Below, one piece after another: positions 47,601 to 59,011 of a stretch of DNA of 64,000 bases; position 1 is the stretch's first letter, and each line of letters opens with the position of its first letter. Source of the stretch: Holtermannia corniformis (Eukaryota > Basidiomycota > Tremellomycetes > Holtermanniales); NCBI GenBank assembly GCA_001599935.1, contig BCIJ01000006.1, positions 798,211 through 862,210 of the forward strand. Reading direction: 5' to 3'. Position numbers and translations under genes: made by a program. Under the pieces are notes generated by a model that saw nothing but the letters and a program-made list of their open reading frames with translations, was not told where the DNA came from and ran no database searches.

Positions 47601-50209
47601 CTGACGGGCTGTGCAGGTGAAATCGCAATGATCAAGAGCAAGCTCAAGCTTGCCAAGTTCAAGGTCACTCACCGGTATGTGTGCCACTTTGATCGTGCTG
47701 CGTCTTGAGACTCATTATTTCACAGGCCCAGCTCGCGCCTGTTCACCATCATGTCGATCACTCAGCAACCCGCGAGCGACATCACGTTTGTCCTCGAAGG
47801 CAAAGACGGACAGCCGGATCGCAAGGTCGACATCTGCAACTACTACAAGGAGATGTACGGTGTCACGGTCACCAAGCCGCGCCTGCCTTGCGTCACCTTT
47901 GGCCGCAAGGGCTTCATTCCGATGGAGGTTAGTGGGCTGTTTTGGTGTGTCATGCGGACCGCTGACTGTCACAGTTTGTCGAGATCTGCGACTTCCACCC
48001 GCTGCCTCCCATGCGCTTGAGCTCGGAGCAAACTGCCGAGTGAGTCATTGACTCTCAGCACCATTACTCTGGCGCACGCTAATCACTTGGCAGGATGATC
48101 AAAGTGTCTGCGCGTCCTCCTCGCGAACGTGCCGACCACATCATGAACTGGCGCCGCCAGCTCGCGTACGAAAAGCAAACCAAGATCCAAGCGTGGGGCA
48201 TCAGTATTGAGCCCGACCTGATGAACGTCAACGGCCGTGTGCTCGAGCCGCCGATGATTGTCTACGGCGGAGGCCAAGTCTCGCGAGCCAACAATGGTGC
48301 TTGGAACCTTCGGGGTAAGAGGGTGAGCCCGATCTCATAGACGTCCAGATCAGCATTGACGCTCCATGTAGTTCGTTCGCGACTGCGCGCCGCTCCAGGC
48401 GTGGTCGGTGGTTTCTTTTGACCGTTACTGCGACATGCCCAAAATGGGCGCTTTCATCGGCCACCTCGTTCGCTGCCTCTCGAGTCACGGCATTCGCGTT
48501 GACAACCCACAACCTCCGCTGCTTGGGCCGTTTAACCCGAATCAAGAGGGTGGAATCAAGCAGGGTCTGGGTGATGCGGCTGCCGCCGCGTTCCGTGTTG
48601 GTGGTCGTACTCCTCAGCTTGTGGTCGTCATGCTTCCTGGTCGCGATCAGTGGATTTACGAGTCTATCAAGCGCACTGCGTTCTGTGACCTCAAAGCTCC
48701 GATCCCTACTCAGTGCCTGCAGTCGACAAAGCTGCGGAACGAGCGCGGTCTCGACCAATACTGCGGTGAGTCTGGTACGGGCGTTTGCGTAGACTCGTCG
48801 TTGACGCCGCAGACAACGTCTCGATGAAGATTCACGTCAAGCTCGGCGGCTTGACCCACCAGATTCCGCTTGCCGACTTGCCGCAGTGCGACAAATTCAC
48901 CATGTTGGTTGGTGTAGATGTCACTCACGTACGTTCGGGATGACAGCCTGACCGAGTCGGCTGACACCCCTCGCAGCCCCCGCCCAAGCCTGGCTCAGAC
49001 CTCATCTCACCGTCTGTTGCCGTCGCTGTCGCAACCTGCAACGAGACCTGCGACGCCTACGCCTGCCAGATCCGCTTGCAAGAGGGTCGTGAAGAGACGT
49101 GCCAAGATCTCGGCAGCATGATGGAGGCTCATATTCGGCTGTTCGAGGCAAAGAACGGCCAGAAGCCAACCAAACTCATCGTATTCCGTGACGGTGTATC
49201 TGAGGGACAATAGTGAGTAGCGCTTGCCTCGAACGCAGTACAACTGACTCTGTATAGCGCTGCGGTGGTGCAGACCGAATATGATGCCATTCTTAAGGGC
49301 TGCCGGGCTGTGCAACACGACTACCGCCCGCAAGTCGCGTTCATCATCGCCGCTAAGAGGGTAAGTTCGGATGAGTCCGAGATTGGCTGATGAGATGCTG
49401 ATGTCAATCGCAGCACAACATGCGGTCAGTATGCTGCTCACGTCAGCAGCGGTTACCCTCTCGTTTGCTTACATCACTGCAGCTTCTTCGCGAGGAGCCC
49501 ACAGGACGTTGATCGCAGTGGCAACCTGCCGCCTGGCCTCGTCGTCGATGACGCCGTCACCCACCCCTTCGGTAAGCTCGTCCTCTATCGGGTGCTATAG
49601 TGCTGACAATCTATACCAGCGTTCGACTTCTACCTGCAAGCGCACGCTGGTCTCGTCGGTACATCTCGGCCAACGCACTACCTCGCGCTTATTGGTACGT
49701 CATTGGACTCTGCGTAACAGACGGCCAGCCTGTCATTTTTCGAGTTGGAACTGATTAGCCCCAGATGAGATCAAGTTTACCCCCGATCAGCTGCATCGTC
49801 TTGTCAACAGTCTCTGTTACAGCTTTGTGCGCGCGAGTGAGTGTGACCGGCACAAGCAAAGCTCACACGACTGACAACACTCAGCTCGCTCGGTGTCGCT
49901 CATCCCTGTCGCATACACAGCCGATATCATCTGCAGCCAAGGTACGCCGTCTGTCACTTGTCGATGCGCGGCAGCTCACTCGCACCAGTTCGCACGATGA
50001 TCCACGACAGCAATACGCCGTCTGATCCTGCTGAATCGGAGATCTCGAGCGGCCAAGGCTACAAGCCGCGCAAGACTCGCGACTTTGACCCGCTCAAGCT
50101 GCAAAATCTGCTGGCAAAGAACCCAGAGATGGCGTCGGTTGCTTGGGTATGTCGTCTTGTCTGGTCAACGGAGCGATGGCTGATACTGATCTCCTCACAG
50201 TACATGTGA
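44619..50209 (+). CDS. ago1: Argonaute (PAZ-PIWI), Q/G/P-rich N-terminus and RGG insert
   Basis: Small-RNA-guided effector of RNA interference. Start MSYQQGYG at 44619 (CGCAATG). The first 470 or so residues are Q/G/P/Y-rich low-complexity sequence, including an exact 45-residue tandem duplication. The N domain begins around TTYVGRPGKGTLGKPISVL. An RGG stretch (GGFGGPRGGFGGRGG) interrupts the following linker near 47412-47510. PAZ follows (TKPRLPCVTFGRKGFIPME), then MID and PIWI. PIWI catalytic residues are visible: D in VGVDVTHP, E in GREETCQDL, D in FRDGVSEGQ, and D in VAYTADIICSQ at the fourth position (DEDD, as in budding-yeast Argonaute rather than DEDH). The last exon is only TACATGTGA, giving the typical aromatic end WYM. 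Roughly twenty introns of 45-60 nt; the N-terminal-most (about 46051-46186) is longer. Confidence 0.93.
44646..44915 (+). repeat. perfect 135-bp tandem duplication inside argonaute
   Basis: Copies 44646-44780 and 44781-44915 appear identical base for base; a third copy starts at 44916 but diverges after about 18 bases. Each unit encodes 45 residues, from GGYGQQQSQPQQ to GPGGGA, and contains a QRGN motif. The identity suggests a recent event or an assembly duplication. Confidence 0.9.
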
Positions 50210-50418
50210 TATCTGTTTGATGTGGTCCTGCCGAGAGTGAGCTGTGTATAGACCTACCTTGCCACCTTGTGCCATTGCCATGCTATGTGAAATCCTGATC
50301 CTCGTGCTTTACCTTGACGACGTCCAACAGTGTGTCCAAGCCGCATCTGACGAATGTCTCGCCATAAGTGAAATGCTATGATCTATGCATGAGAGCGGTG
50401 TCTATCTGTGCTGTACAT

Positions 50419-51741
50419 CTACTCGAGCTTGCCTGCGGGGACGCCCTCCATACCGCCCTCGCCGCGACCGAGCTCAGCCAGCTTCTCAGCCTTGATACCC
50501 TCCCGCTCGACCTGCTCGAGCTCAGCCTTCTCGACCGCGGCGCGGTTAGCAGGCTTGGCGGCAGCGACGCGAGCCTTGTACGCGTGGTACTGCGGCACCG
50601 TCAGTCACCTTCGCGCCAACTCTCAGCATTACATACCTTGTTGTCCGTGCCCAGACTGTAGTCCCACCACCGGAAGCTAGTCGAGTAGCAGTTGACAAAG
50701 GCCATGTGGTGGAAGTCGTGGTGGTCTGCACCGGCCCAGAAAGGGATCCAGTGGCGGAGCGACCAGGGGAAGTCGTAGCCCGAGTGGGCGTCAACGGCCT
50801 GGAAGAGACGGAGCGAGACCCAGACGTAGACGGTGAAGATGTGCAGGTCGGGACGAATGACGCAGTACAGGAAGGGGCCGCCGACGGTGCCCATGCCGAG
50901 GACGAGGATCTCGATCGGGTGCGCATACTCGGCAGCCTATGGAGTCAGCAAAGCCATCAGGCGAGCTGGGCGGAGACGCACCAGTCCGAATGGCGCAGAG
51001 AACTCGTGGTGCAGCTTGTGGATGTGCTTATACAGCGGGCCTGCGTTGGTTAGTTGCAAATCCTTAGCAGCTGATGAGCACCCACCATAGTGCAGCGCGC
51101 GGTGGGCAAAGTAGTGCCAAGTGTCCTCAAGCACAAAGAAGATGGCAATCTGCATCGCCATCAACCAGAGGGGCGAGAACGGAACCTGGTATGTCTGAAG
51201 GCCGAACCAGGTGGCGAGGGGGTGGAAAGACCAGATCTGAGGGAGCTCGACGGTGAAGTGGGTCAAAAGGACGAGCTTGGTGGCCTTCCACATTTGCGCA
51301 TTGGTCGGCGCCTTGGTCTGTACAGTTGTCAGGATCAAAGTCGCCTGTTGAAGCAGGAACTGACGGGCTGGAGCTTGTACTTGTGGAAGTAGGGAAGCTT
51401 GTCGATGATGATCCAGGGGATGCAGCGACCAAAGTAGACAATCTAGCGCGTGTCAGCGTTGTTTGTCAGCATCCACACACTTGACTCACCTCGTGCAGAA
51501 GAAACGACATGAGACCGGTGGCAATCACCGGGTTGCCGATGTAGATATACCAGGCAGCTGCGGTTCCCCATCAGCACATTCGCTTGGCACCTCGAATCAA
51601 CACACCCCATGTCCGCTCTAGCCAGCTCAGATTGCTGAGGTTGACGTCGCCATAGAGATCGTTCTGGACCTGAGTCGAGTTGACCGGGCCAAAGTGGTCA
51701 TACAGGCCCGGCGCGTACTTTTGGACGTAGTCCAAAGCCAT
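50419..51741 (-). CDS. erg25: C-4 methylsterol oxidase Erg25
   Basis: ER membrane di-iron oxygenase that removes C-4 methyl groups in ergosterol synthesis. Start [18 protein letters not shown] at 51741. About five short introns. The three histidine motifs are present and in order: HRALH (after LEDTWHYFA), [13 protein letters not shown], and [17 protein letters not shown]. Membrane segments include [39 protein letters not shown] and [15 protein letters not shown]. The family block [12 protein letters not shown] ends the catalytic part; the charged tail ends EGVPAGKLE. About 345 residues. Confidence 0.94.
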
Positions 51742-52420
51742 TGTTGCGGGTTTCGATTGCGCGCTCTGGCAGAAAAGAGTCAATGGGAGGTGTCTCTGAC
51801 GAGCGAAGGGATCGCCGTGTGCTGCTGCGAAAGAGAGTGTCGCTTGAAGCCGGTCGCCGTGTTGTTGGTGGATGATATATCTCGAGTCCGAGGTGGTTCG
51901 ATTTTCTGCCTACGCCGGTGCCGAGATCGAACGATCCACGCCACGTGGCACTTGTGGCACCGGCGGATGGCACCGAGCCGTGGACGCGCCATGGGCAGTG
52001 ACGCAAATGCAGTCCGCTGCTGGGTGAAGCGGTTCAATGTATCTATACTCAAGGAACAGCAAAGATCTCGGCGCACCCTTGGGAGAGCTGCAGAGGTGAT
52101 GCTCCGATTCATTGTGCTGCCGCTCATCCCGTCCTCCGCCACGGCTCGGAACGGCTAGGTGCCAGATAGCGTTTCGGAATGACGGATGAGACCGGCAAGC
52201 AACGACTTCGTGCCATGGTGAATGCCTTGGAGATGCGTCCTTTCCAACTGGCTCGATGCGATGAGTGTTTCCTCCCGGGAATGCAACCAGAGACTTGAAA
52301 TCACGAAGGTGGAGGCTTCCTTCTTGTACAAAGGGCCCTCAGCTTGATCCCCGCTGCCGCTGATGGTACGACTTCGCAGACGTATCCGCTAACTCTTGCG
52401 CTGCAGTCAACATCCACAAC
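51742..52420. other. spacer upstream of erg25 and the small-ORF array
   Basis: Divergent 679-bp region, presumably the erg25 promoter. GTGGCAC-type words recur near 51955-51985 (CACGTGGCACTTGTGGCACCGG). Sterol-response elements cannot be assigned with confidence. No coding region is supported. Confidence 0.35.
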
Positions 52421-52690
52421 ATGTCAGACAACGTTTCAGAGCTGGCCTTGAACGGTGGACTGTTCGCGCAGACGTCATCCGCTGTAAGGTACCAGGTCAA
52501 GCCGTGTCCAAGTGACGCAGCTGGTCCAACTATCAGTAGGGAGAAACAAGTCACCACTTACATAACATGGGACGAGCGCCGCCAGCTGTCAGGAACAGAC
52601 AACGCGAGGCTACAGCAGATTGTCCAGGAAAATGTACGAAAGCGCGTGACCGGCTCGAGCGACACACAAGGGTCAGACTCGCATCGATAG
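52421..52690 (+). CDS. small orphan ORF A of a three-member array
   Basis: An 89-codon frame starting MSDNVSELALNGG. No family recognised and no signal peptide. Its C-terminal half (VTTYITWDERRQLSGTDNA, then RLQQIVQENVRKR) resembles the same region of the two ORFs downstream in pattern: beta-type residues, W/F-D/E-D, a polar residue and Leu, then a helix ending in basic residues. The similarity is weak for this copy. Possible intron donors (GTAAGG near 52482) leave the N-terminus uncertain. Confidence 0.45.
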   Translation: MSDNVSELALNGGLFAQTSSAVRYQVKPCPSDAAGPTISREKQVTTYITWDERRQLSGTDNARLQQIVQENVRKRVTGSSDTQGSDSHR

Positions 52691-52973
52691 TGCTCCTAGA
52701 TGATGTACAGCGTACGAGAGAGCCACGCACATACCGCGTCAGTGAATATTACATTGTGCCCTAGAGGGAGTTGACTACATGGGTCACCCTTCGCTGGGTG
52801 TACCAGATGAGATGCCATGAGAAGCGCACTACGCGTCTTTGAAAAGGAATCGAATGTTTCTATTGCACAATAGAGGTTAGCACCGCGCACATCGACTGGA
52901 AGGCGGTAGATGTCGATATCTACCCTCTCCTCTCGCTCGCAGTTACTTACCCTCACACACGACTTGCCCCGGA

Positions 52974-53243
52974 ATGTCTGGTTCCAGCAACGAAGCACGC
53001 ACTAACGCCGACAATGCACCCAATCAAGCGGCTCAGACATACATATATGAGGTTCGCGTCACTCAGACGACCAGAACTACTTGTGGCTTATTGAAAGACC
53101 CACAGAGCGTAGCTGGGTATAGACTTGGCTGCGAAACCACCAATAAGAGCTCTTTGACTTTTGAGGACGGCGAGCCGTTAAATGGAGCTGAGCTAGCCCT
53201 CCTCGGTCAATCTCTTGAGCGTGATGCAGCTAGAAAGGCTTAG
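52974..53243 (+). CDS. small orphan ORF B of a three-member array
   Basis: An 89-codon frame starting MSGSSNEARTNADNAPNQ. No signal peptide, no membrane span. It contains GLLKDPQSVAGYRLGCET, SSLTFEDGEPLNGAELALL and SLERDAARKA; the third ORF of the array has GLFRDASSPLGWTPGCKT, TVTVRWDDGEPLTEQDHQFL and SLDFDKRRAA at equivalent spacing, so the two are clearly related. Role unknown; the small, acidic-then-basic layout would suit a cytosolic binding protein. Confidence 0.6.
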   Translation: MSGSSNEARTNADNAPNQAAQTYIYEVRVTQTTRTTCGLLKDPQSVAGYRLGCETTNKSSLTFEDGEPLNGAELALLGQSLERDAARKA

Positions 53244-53763
53244 CTATGTCCTAGGCGAGATACACCTCTGTTCTGCTTCGGCCGGCACGAGCAGTTTCTA
53301 CCGATCCGTCAGCCGTTTTGCCCGTTGTCTGCTGAGACGGCATAGGGTTGTCCCATAGAGCCATCTACAACAGAGACGGTCACCGCGGTGGAGTGGCTGC
53401 TGGTGGCGCGCGAACCACAGCACAGTTTATCAGATCTACGCCGCACGACCTCGTTCTTCGTATTTGGCGATGTCGTGCTTCTCTGGACAAAAGTGATGGA
53501 CGATTGAGCGTCTCTCGGGAGCCCGTATGGCAGGCCACAAGCTTTTAGTACAGTACCTGGGCTTGCGGCAAGCAACATTGCCTCAGGGTAGCTGCCCAGA
53601 CAACGGAAGGCCTCGGTCTTGTCGGGCCGCGAATACTTGGCGGCCGACAACGGATCGGATGAGAGGTTAGAAGTATACCTTTGTAATTTCAGCTGTTAAC
53701 CAGCTAAACAAGTACCGTCTCCCGGTCCTCTGATACCACTACCCATCCCCCTTTACCATCGCA
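53244..53763. other. spacer inside the small-ORF array
   Basis: 520 bp between ORFs B and C. No supported gene; a minus-strand frame of 113 codons (53309-53650) lacks any signature. CT-rich sequence with CCATCCCCCTTTACCATCGCA precedes the ORF C start and looks like a leader. Confidence 0.4.
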
Positions 53764-54048
53764 ATGTCGACAAGCGGTGACGATCGCCCACCGACCGACG
53801 AAGAGCGCCTCGCCGGCCACAGCATGGATTAAGCCCCTCTTGAGACTAGGATCAAGACCACGACAAAGTGGGGATTGTTCCGTGACGCCTCAAGTCCACT
53901 TGGGTGGACTCCAGGCTGCAAGACGAACACGACGGTGACGGTACGATGGGATGACGGGGAGCCATTAACGGAGCAAGATCACCAGTTTTTGCAGTCGTCC
54001 TTGGACTTTGACAAGAGGCGGGCAGCGCAAGAGGGCAGACAGAAGTAG
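53764..54048 (+). pseudogene. small orphan ORF C, interrupted by in-frame TAA
   Basis: Starts MSTSGDDRPPTDEERLAG; a TAA at 53830-53832 ends the frame after 22 codons. The same frame then stays open for 71 more codons to a TAG at 54046, through the part homologous to ORF B (GLFRDASSPLGWTPGCKT, RWDDGEPLTEQDHQFL). Three readings are possible: a recently disabled copy, stop-codon readthrough, or removal of the TAA by a 57-nt in-phase intron (53777-53833, GTGACG donor, weak acceptor and no good branch point). Conservation of the downstream frame argues that any inactivation is recent. Confidence 0.6.
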
Positions 54049-54365
54049 GAGATTGAAAGTATCCCTGATTCCATGCACATCTGCGTGACTTGACCCGCCC
54101 ATGCACGCTGACGAGCCCGTCGTAAGGTCTAGCGCTTGCACGTTGCGGCAGATTCTACATGGACTGGAGTGATAGCTGGTATCATCATCGTATCATGTAG
54201 TGCCAAGCTGCCTGAACGGTTTGCTTGACGAGATACGCTCGCTGCAGCACGACTCGGAGACGACCGTTTCGAGCCGCCACTTTCGTTTTCGCCACAGCTC
54301 ACGTGCTAACTTGCTCAAAGTCGGTGCTCACCGACCCAAGCAGCTCGTGCTCGTGTCCTGCAAGC
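54049..54365. other. spacer upstream of mitochondrial uL11
   Basis: A 317-bp gap between ORF C and the uL11m start. The frame starting at 54200 that overlaps the gene is out of phase with the conserved protein. No motif was assigned. Confidence 0.35.
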
Positions 54366-54921
54366 ATGTCAAAAGCGCCAGTAGCCCAGCTAGTAGTGCG
54401 TCAACGTGCTGCAATATCTCTCCTCATCGGGCGCTGAAGAAGACGACTGACGGATCGGTAGAAACTGCTCGTGCCGGCGGGCAAGGCGACGCCTTCGCCC
54501 CCTGTTGGGCCTGCGCTCGGTGCGCGAGGTGTCAAGGCGATGGACTTTTGCAAGGAGTTGTGCGTGATCGTCACCGTGCTGTCGGGTTCGATCTGATCAT
54601 AAGCGCAGCAACGCCCGAACAGCCCATCTTCAACCATCCCTGCCAACACCGACCCTAATCACCATCAACCCCGACCGGACGTTTTCCTTCGAGTTCCGCA
54701 CCCCACCCGTCACGCACCTGTTGAAAGCCGCGTCTGGGGTTGACAAGGGATCAGGGACGCCTGGGTCGACACCGGCGATTGGCAAAGTGTCATTGAAACA
54801 TGTGTACGAGATTGCCAAAGTCAAGTGCCGGGACGAGGATCTGAAGACTCTGGGGCTGGAGAGGGTCGCCAAGAGCGTGGTGGGCAGTGCAAAGAGCTTG
54901 GGGCTGGAGGTTGTGCCGTGA
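54366..54921 (+). CDS. mrpl19: mitochondrial large-subunit ribosomal protein uL11m
   Basis: Component of the GTPase-associated centre of the mitochondrial ribosome. Three exons (54366-54395, 54462-54559, 54609-54921) give 146 residues, the usual bacterial-type length. Joined motifs: [38 protein letters not shown] and NARTA, then [34 protein letters not shown] and [13 protein letters not shown], matching L11 throughout. Introns are 66 and 49 nt. The nested longer frame from 54200 includes the first two exons only in the wrong phase. Confidence 0.93.
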
Positions 54922-56332
54922 TGTGATGGCTTTTCATGAGTACGGGGTGTGTACGGTCATGAGGGGACAGGATGTGGCGGTCAAGAGAGGTGCTAGGACT
55001 GCAAGTCGTAAGTGTTGTTCTACAGGTGCGTATCTTGCTATACCTCTTCTATCGGCTCTTGTACTGGTGACTAGGACGCTCGCTGACATGTCGGATAGAC
55101 TGCCGACAAGTCCAAGACGGATTCAGATGGTCTGGACTGACAACCCAGCGCACGAGCGATACACACGCTGCAAGTGATACTGACGACCGAAGACTGGCGA
55201 GCAACCCGAAGCACGACCTCGGTCGTTTCGACGTCATGTTTTACATTGTGCAGACCTACTGACGACCTCGCCTCTCTGTGCGTCACGAATCATTGCGCAA
55301 GCACGGCCGGCACGTACGACGGTTGGGTCTCGACCAACGCGCTGCGGTTCCCAGGTCTACCGGTCATGACTAGCTTAGCCTTATCGTCATGATGGCGTAT
55401 CGTGGATTGCCTTGGCAATCTGTGGCTCCAGGCTGCAGACCGCCTTGGACGGCCAATCTGGGGTCCTGCTTCTGGACGGTGGCAGTGGCTGTGACTGATC
55501 TGCAACATGTACCATTGCCTAGATCTGACCCCAAACAGCTCCCTGTCGGCATGATCTGCGCCGCCGTGATGGTTGTCGAGCGGCCGGTCTTAGCGCGCTC
55601 TGAGAGTGATCGGCGATGTGGGCGGTGCACGCCGGTGGTGCTGATTCCAACGCGTGTGATTGGCTGAAATAATTCACCGTCGCGTGGTTGGATCCGGATC
55701 CATCCAAACGCGGTTGAGCCAAAGCCGACGGTGTGTTCCCCAGGGTGGTCGCCACTGGGGCTTGGTTACCGCGCTGATCCTCATCAACCCACTCGTGCTC
55801 ATCAACCCACTCGTGGACTCGAGTGTACAGTCTACAAGCACTGCACGGTGCAACCAGTGCACCTGCTCGGGATCTGCTTCTGCCGTCCCATTGAACCCTG
55901 GGCGCTTTCAGGGCCGTTCAGGGCGACGACGACCGCTCCGCGTGTGATTGAAAAGTCAGAGCCACCACCGACGGCAGCGCATCAAGTCTCCGACCGAGCA
56001 GCGGCAAACACGCTGGCTTGTACGCACCGCACCATCACCATCCCCGCCGTTTAGGCAGCCTCCAACTCGAACATAGGACCCGACCGGAGCCGTGGGCAAC
56101 AGCCACTCCCACTCGGCCTCACCTCCACCCGCTTTCGTCAGCCGCTTCAGGCTAGTGTCTGCGCACCCACCACGACCATCAACACAGACTCGCATCCTTC
56201 TGTGCGCGTGCTCTGCACAACACACGTAGAGTTGACTCTGCCGATTTGTTGGGTTCCAACGGCCCAAAGGNCCCCNCCCTCAACCGCCTGTCTGGCCTTT
56301 GCCCCTCAACCTCTCACATTCCTCTAGCCACC
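54922..56332. other. 1.4-kb spacer upstream of the Sfp1-like gene
   Basis: No supported gene. Contents: a perfect 18-bp tandem duplication CTCATCAACCCACTCGTG (55780-55815); a GGATCCGGATCC palindrome near 55689-55700; and C/A-rich leader-like sequence with two unresolved bases (56271, 56277) just before the downstream start. The size suits a long promoter for a regulatory gene. Confidence 0.4.
55780..55815. repeat. 18-bp perfect tandem repeat
   Basis: CTCATCAACCCACTCGTG twice in direct succession, in the spacer upstream of the Sfp1-like gene. Probably replication slippage; a paired factor site is possible. Confidence 0.8.
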
Positions 56333-58453
56333 ATGCTCACACCGGCCCCGCTCCCCATCTCCTCGCAACACCAGCCCCAGCGGCCTTCCTACGCCGGCGT
56401 CGCGTCTGGCTCCTATCGAAATAGCTTCACCGACCGTGCCGGCTCCAGCGTTAACATGGGGTTCAGCTTTACCGCGGCCAGCGGCGCGATCGGCAGTCAG
56501 GGCCGCAGCTTCAAGTGGACTGGCGGCGACATGGGTAGCTACGGCGCTCGGTTCTATGGTGACGGACAGTGCGTGGGCAGACGGAATGTTAGTGAATGGA
56601 CTCCTGACACCTTGCTACAGATACCGTGACGACATGCCATCCGCCCCAGTCTCAACTTCAATCACCATGGACACGGGTTCGTACGCAGCGACCGGCACAT
56701 CGTTTGGCTTCCCCTCATCCCTCTCTCGGCGCGCTCCAGGCTCGTATTCGCAACAGCCATTCGGATTCTCATACGGCCGCGGCCGATCCGACGCAGACCC
56801 TTGTCAAACGTACGAGTGCTGTTCCATAAAGCACGCAAACCTGCACGAACTGCTGGAACACGTAGAGGACACGCATCCTTATACGGATCCAGACGATGTC
56901 GATGCCGTTACCGGCATGGAGATTGAGATGGACGACACGTTGAGCATCACGGACGCTGGCGGCCGCACCGCCGTCAACTCGCCGACTTCGGTCCACGCGT
57001 ATCCTCAGCCGCAAGCAATCCGCTACAAGAGTGCCGACGGCGACGTGGCAATGGCTTCCTCGTTCACTCAGCTCGAACTGTCAGACGTTTTGGCCTCACC
57101 ACCAAACGTCGGCTCGGGCACTTCGGGCTCAGGCTTTGAGATTGCCACTGCTTCGAGCGGCCGGACGGGCCCAGCCTCATCTTCATCTGGCTCGTCGCCT
57201 CCTCTACAAACGCCTGGGCCATCGCAGAACCCGTCACCAACCTTTGCACCACCGCGCATCACGCCCCTCTCACGCAATGCGTTCTCCGGCGGTGCCGGTA
57301 CCGACCGCCTGCGGTTGCAAGAGCGCGAACGCCGCTTCAAGCGCGGATTCAACCCCGCCGTCGCAGACGACGGCGCTGACGACGACGGCCTTGTCGATGA
57401 GAGCGCAGATGAAGGCGACGAAGTCGAGATCGACTTTGCCAAGGAGGCAAAGGAGAACGCCGCAGCTGCCAACCGTACCACACCGGCCGGTCTTGCTGCG
57501 CTTGCGGGCCAAAACAAGCTGAGCAGCGGGACGAGCAATGTCAAGCTGCCAAAGGCGGTTGCGCCGGGTGTGCTGTTTGCTCAGCAGGTCGGAGCTCTGG
57601 GCTTGCCAACGGGTCCACAAGCGCTTCTTCCCCCGGCGGCTGCAGCTGCAGCTGCGACGCAGACTCCAGCACCACAAGCCAAGGATGCGACGTCAGGTGC
57701 GGCTACCACCGACCCCAGCGAGCCGCCTCTTCCCGCACCAAGTCTGTTCGCAACGCACAAGCCGTGGCGCTGCCCGAAGCCGGGCTGCAACAAGTCGTAC
57801 AAGCAGAGTAATGGTCTCAAGTACCATCAGTCCAAGGGGTATGTCTACGTTTGTCCGATGTCATGACACAGCTGATTGCCTCGTTAGCCAATGCGACTTT
57901 CAGATTCACGACGCGATCGAGTGGCAAGGCTTGACGGAGCAAGAGGCCGAGGAGCGTAGCAGGCCTTTCTTGTGTGCCGTCGGTAGCGGCTGCACGAAGC
58001 GCTACAGGCAAATGAACGGACTGAAGGTGGGTTGCGCATGACACCGCGTTTGACGAGGCTGATTTTGAGCAGTACCACTACCTCAACTCGGGCGCGCACG
58101 GCGAATACGGTCTCCGACTGATCTCTCAAGGCTTGCACCCGCACCCGGCCTCGCTTCCGCCGCCAAAGACAAAGCCGCAGCTTACATACACGCCTCCGGC
58201 TCCATACCCGCAACCGGCTCACCGGCCTGTCAACGGCCACGGTCGCCCCGGCGCACTCGCAGCATCGACACAACAGGGGCCACGCATGGGCACCTGGCCG
58301 GCACAGCAGTCGAACCAACACCGTGGCGTTCGCCCAGGCCAGCCCTCCCAACCTGCACCACCGGCCAGGCGCCGGGCGCCCCTCTTACCCGTTCAGCGTG
58401 GTCGCGAGGCCGTCCTGTTTGCTGCGACGGGCAATGACGCCATGGACGTCTAG
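56333..58453 (+). CDS. sfp1: Sfp1-like zinc-finger transcription factor
   Basis: Split C2H2 zinc-finger regulator; yeast Sfp1 controls ribosome-biogenesis genes in response to nutrients. Start MLTPAPLPISSQHQPQ at 56333 (CCACCATG). Intron 56569-56620 (52 nt) joins GDGQ to YRDDMPSAP. An N-terminal partial finger appears as CCSIKHANLHELLEHVEDTH. After a long Ser/Pro/acidic region, the first C-terminal finger WRCPKPGCNKSYKQSNGLKY is separated from the second, CAVGSGCTKRYRQMNGLKYH, by a spacer with HDAIEWQGLTEQEAEERSRP; introns fall inside both histidine halves, as in relatives. A Pro/Gln/Ala-rich tail ends NDAMDV. About 640 residues. The last 60 codons have an alternative frame, so the extreme C-terminus is less sure. 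Confidence 0.85.
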
Positions 58454-59011
58454 GGCTCAGTCTTGTCGGTCTTGTGTCTTGGGCTTGCGCGCGCCGCTGT
58501 TGTCTTCGCTTTCGTTCTGTTCTGGCCGTGCCTTGGCGCTGTGTGTACCACCCTGGATCTTCAGTGCGGTTTTTGTCTCTTTCATCGTATAGTTTGTTTT
58601 GCATAGATCTCTTCCCACCTGCATCACCCTCCTCCACCCACCAAAACGACCGTCTCCGTGGTCGACCCTCTACCCCCCGCCTGTCCATACCCCGTCCTCT
58701 CGGCATAGATCATTGCCCACAACTCCCCATCGTCGCATCCATACCCGGTTGCCCAGTCCGTCTGTTGCTTGTTGTTCACCTCGAACGGCGCTTTGTAAAG
58801 TGATGAATCATTCTAGAGCTTGTCATGCCCGATATCATAATCTCATATCATCTATGTCCGTGACACAGCGCAGAACCCAAAAGAAATGTCTGGTTTATCG
58901 CGTCATTGCAATGGGGCCGCAGTCTGGCGCGGATAAAAGTTGTCGCGCTTGCGCTGCGACCCGGTGCAGACCGCCGTTGGGATCAGCGACGCTGCGGTAG
59001 CGTCATATTCA
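58454..59011. other. convergent 3' spacer
   Basis: 558 bp between two convergent stops. C-rich (CCACCCACC, TACCCCCCGCC), with no supported gene; it holds both 3' untranslated regions. No clear polyadenylation signal beyond AT-rich stretches near 58835-58855. Confidence 0.4.

Noticed and set aside
51885..51910. GGTTCGATTTT resembling a tRNA T-loop
   Set aside because: No matching stems or A-box at the right distance.
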